From Lachnospiraceae bacterium (GTDB lineage: Bacteria > Bacillota > Clostridia > Lachnospirales > Lachnospiraceae), in assembly GCA_020860745.1 (NCBI GenBank), contig JAJBTR010000256.1, positions 1 through 5,569 on the forward strand: DNA of 5,569 bases, in the 5' to 3' direction. The stretch's first letter is position 1. Every line of letters starts with the position of its first letter. The translations under genes and the position numbers were made by a program. The notes beneath the pieces are model-generated. The model ran no database searches. It saw nothing but the letters and a program-made list of their open reading frames with translations, and was not told where the DNA came from. Shown here piece after piece: positions 5,451-5,569 of the stretch.

Positions 5451-5569
5451 TACAATCTCCGCTTCTTCCTTAAACGTAAGATGGCCTGTTGCAGGTGCAA
5501 GTACAGTCTCGACCCGGTGCAAGAAATGTCAAAAAACTTCTTGCAGATCGCGTTCAAACAACGACAGAT
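5451..5569. other. Right edge: possible end of an upstream minus-strand gene and an inverted repeat
   Basis: On the minus strand one frame is open from the window edge to a TGA at 5529-5531 and reads LSLFERDLQEVF, which could be the last residues of a gene lying outside the window; this is too short to identify. Over its stop sits a perfect 8-bp inverted repeat, TGCAAGAA (5518-5525) and TTCTTGCA (5538-5545), with a 12-base spacer. On the minus strand no T run follows, so it is not clearly a terminator. Confidence 0.25.

Noticed and set aside
5527..5532. Perfect TTGACA -35 box on the minus strand
   Set aside because: No acceptable -10 hexamer lies 16-18 bp downstream, so it is not supported as a promoter by itself.

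Overview
The window looks like part of a chromosome from an anaerobic Firmicute, probably a Clostridia/Lachnospiraceae-type gut bacterium. This is inferred from strong AGGAGG-type ribosome binding sites, moderate GC, hairpin-plus-T-run terminators, low-potential electron carriers (flavodoxin, single-cluster ferredoxin) and a PucR/CdaR-type regulator. No rRNA, tRNA, CRISPR array or mobile element was seen.

Layout. The left end (1-354, + strand) holds the 3' part of a flavodoxin-like gene. It converges on a minus-strand gene set, and the two are separated by a terminator-rich gap (355-550). Read in its own direction (right to left), the minus-strand set has: a small unknown gene (5450-5223); a 540-aa PucR-type regulator (5090-3468) closed by its own terminator (3339-3382); a 298-bp regulatory gap rich in inverted repeats; and then a compact three-gene operon. 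The operon encodes a 268-aa protein resembling the PhlG/phloretin hydrolase zinc family (3169-2363), a 518-aa FAD-binding-2 (fumarate-reductase-like) flavoprotein (2298-742) and a 62-aa single [4Fe-4S] ferredoxin (739-551). It ends at hairpins at 485-518 and 384-422.

How the parts may work together (inference). PhlG-family enzymes hydrolyse C-C bonds next to ketones on phenolic compounds, such as diacetylphloroglucinol or phloretin. Soluble FAD-binding-2 flavoproteins reduce or oxidise C=C bonds next to carbonyls, and the ferredoxin, translationally linked to the flavoprotein, could bring electrons. An aromatic-/purine-type PucR regulator next to a promoter with candidate operators fits substrate-induced expression. 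The most interesting reading is a small, cytosolic reductase/hydrolase module acting on a plant polyphenol or a similar cyclic diketone. The flavoprotein lacks the arginine and histidine expected of a true fumarate reductase, so its substrate is unlikely to be fumarate. The actual substrate cannot be read from the sequence.
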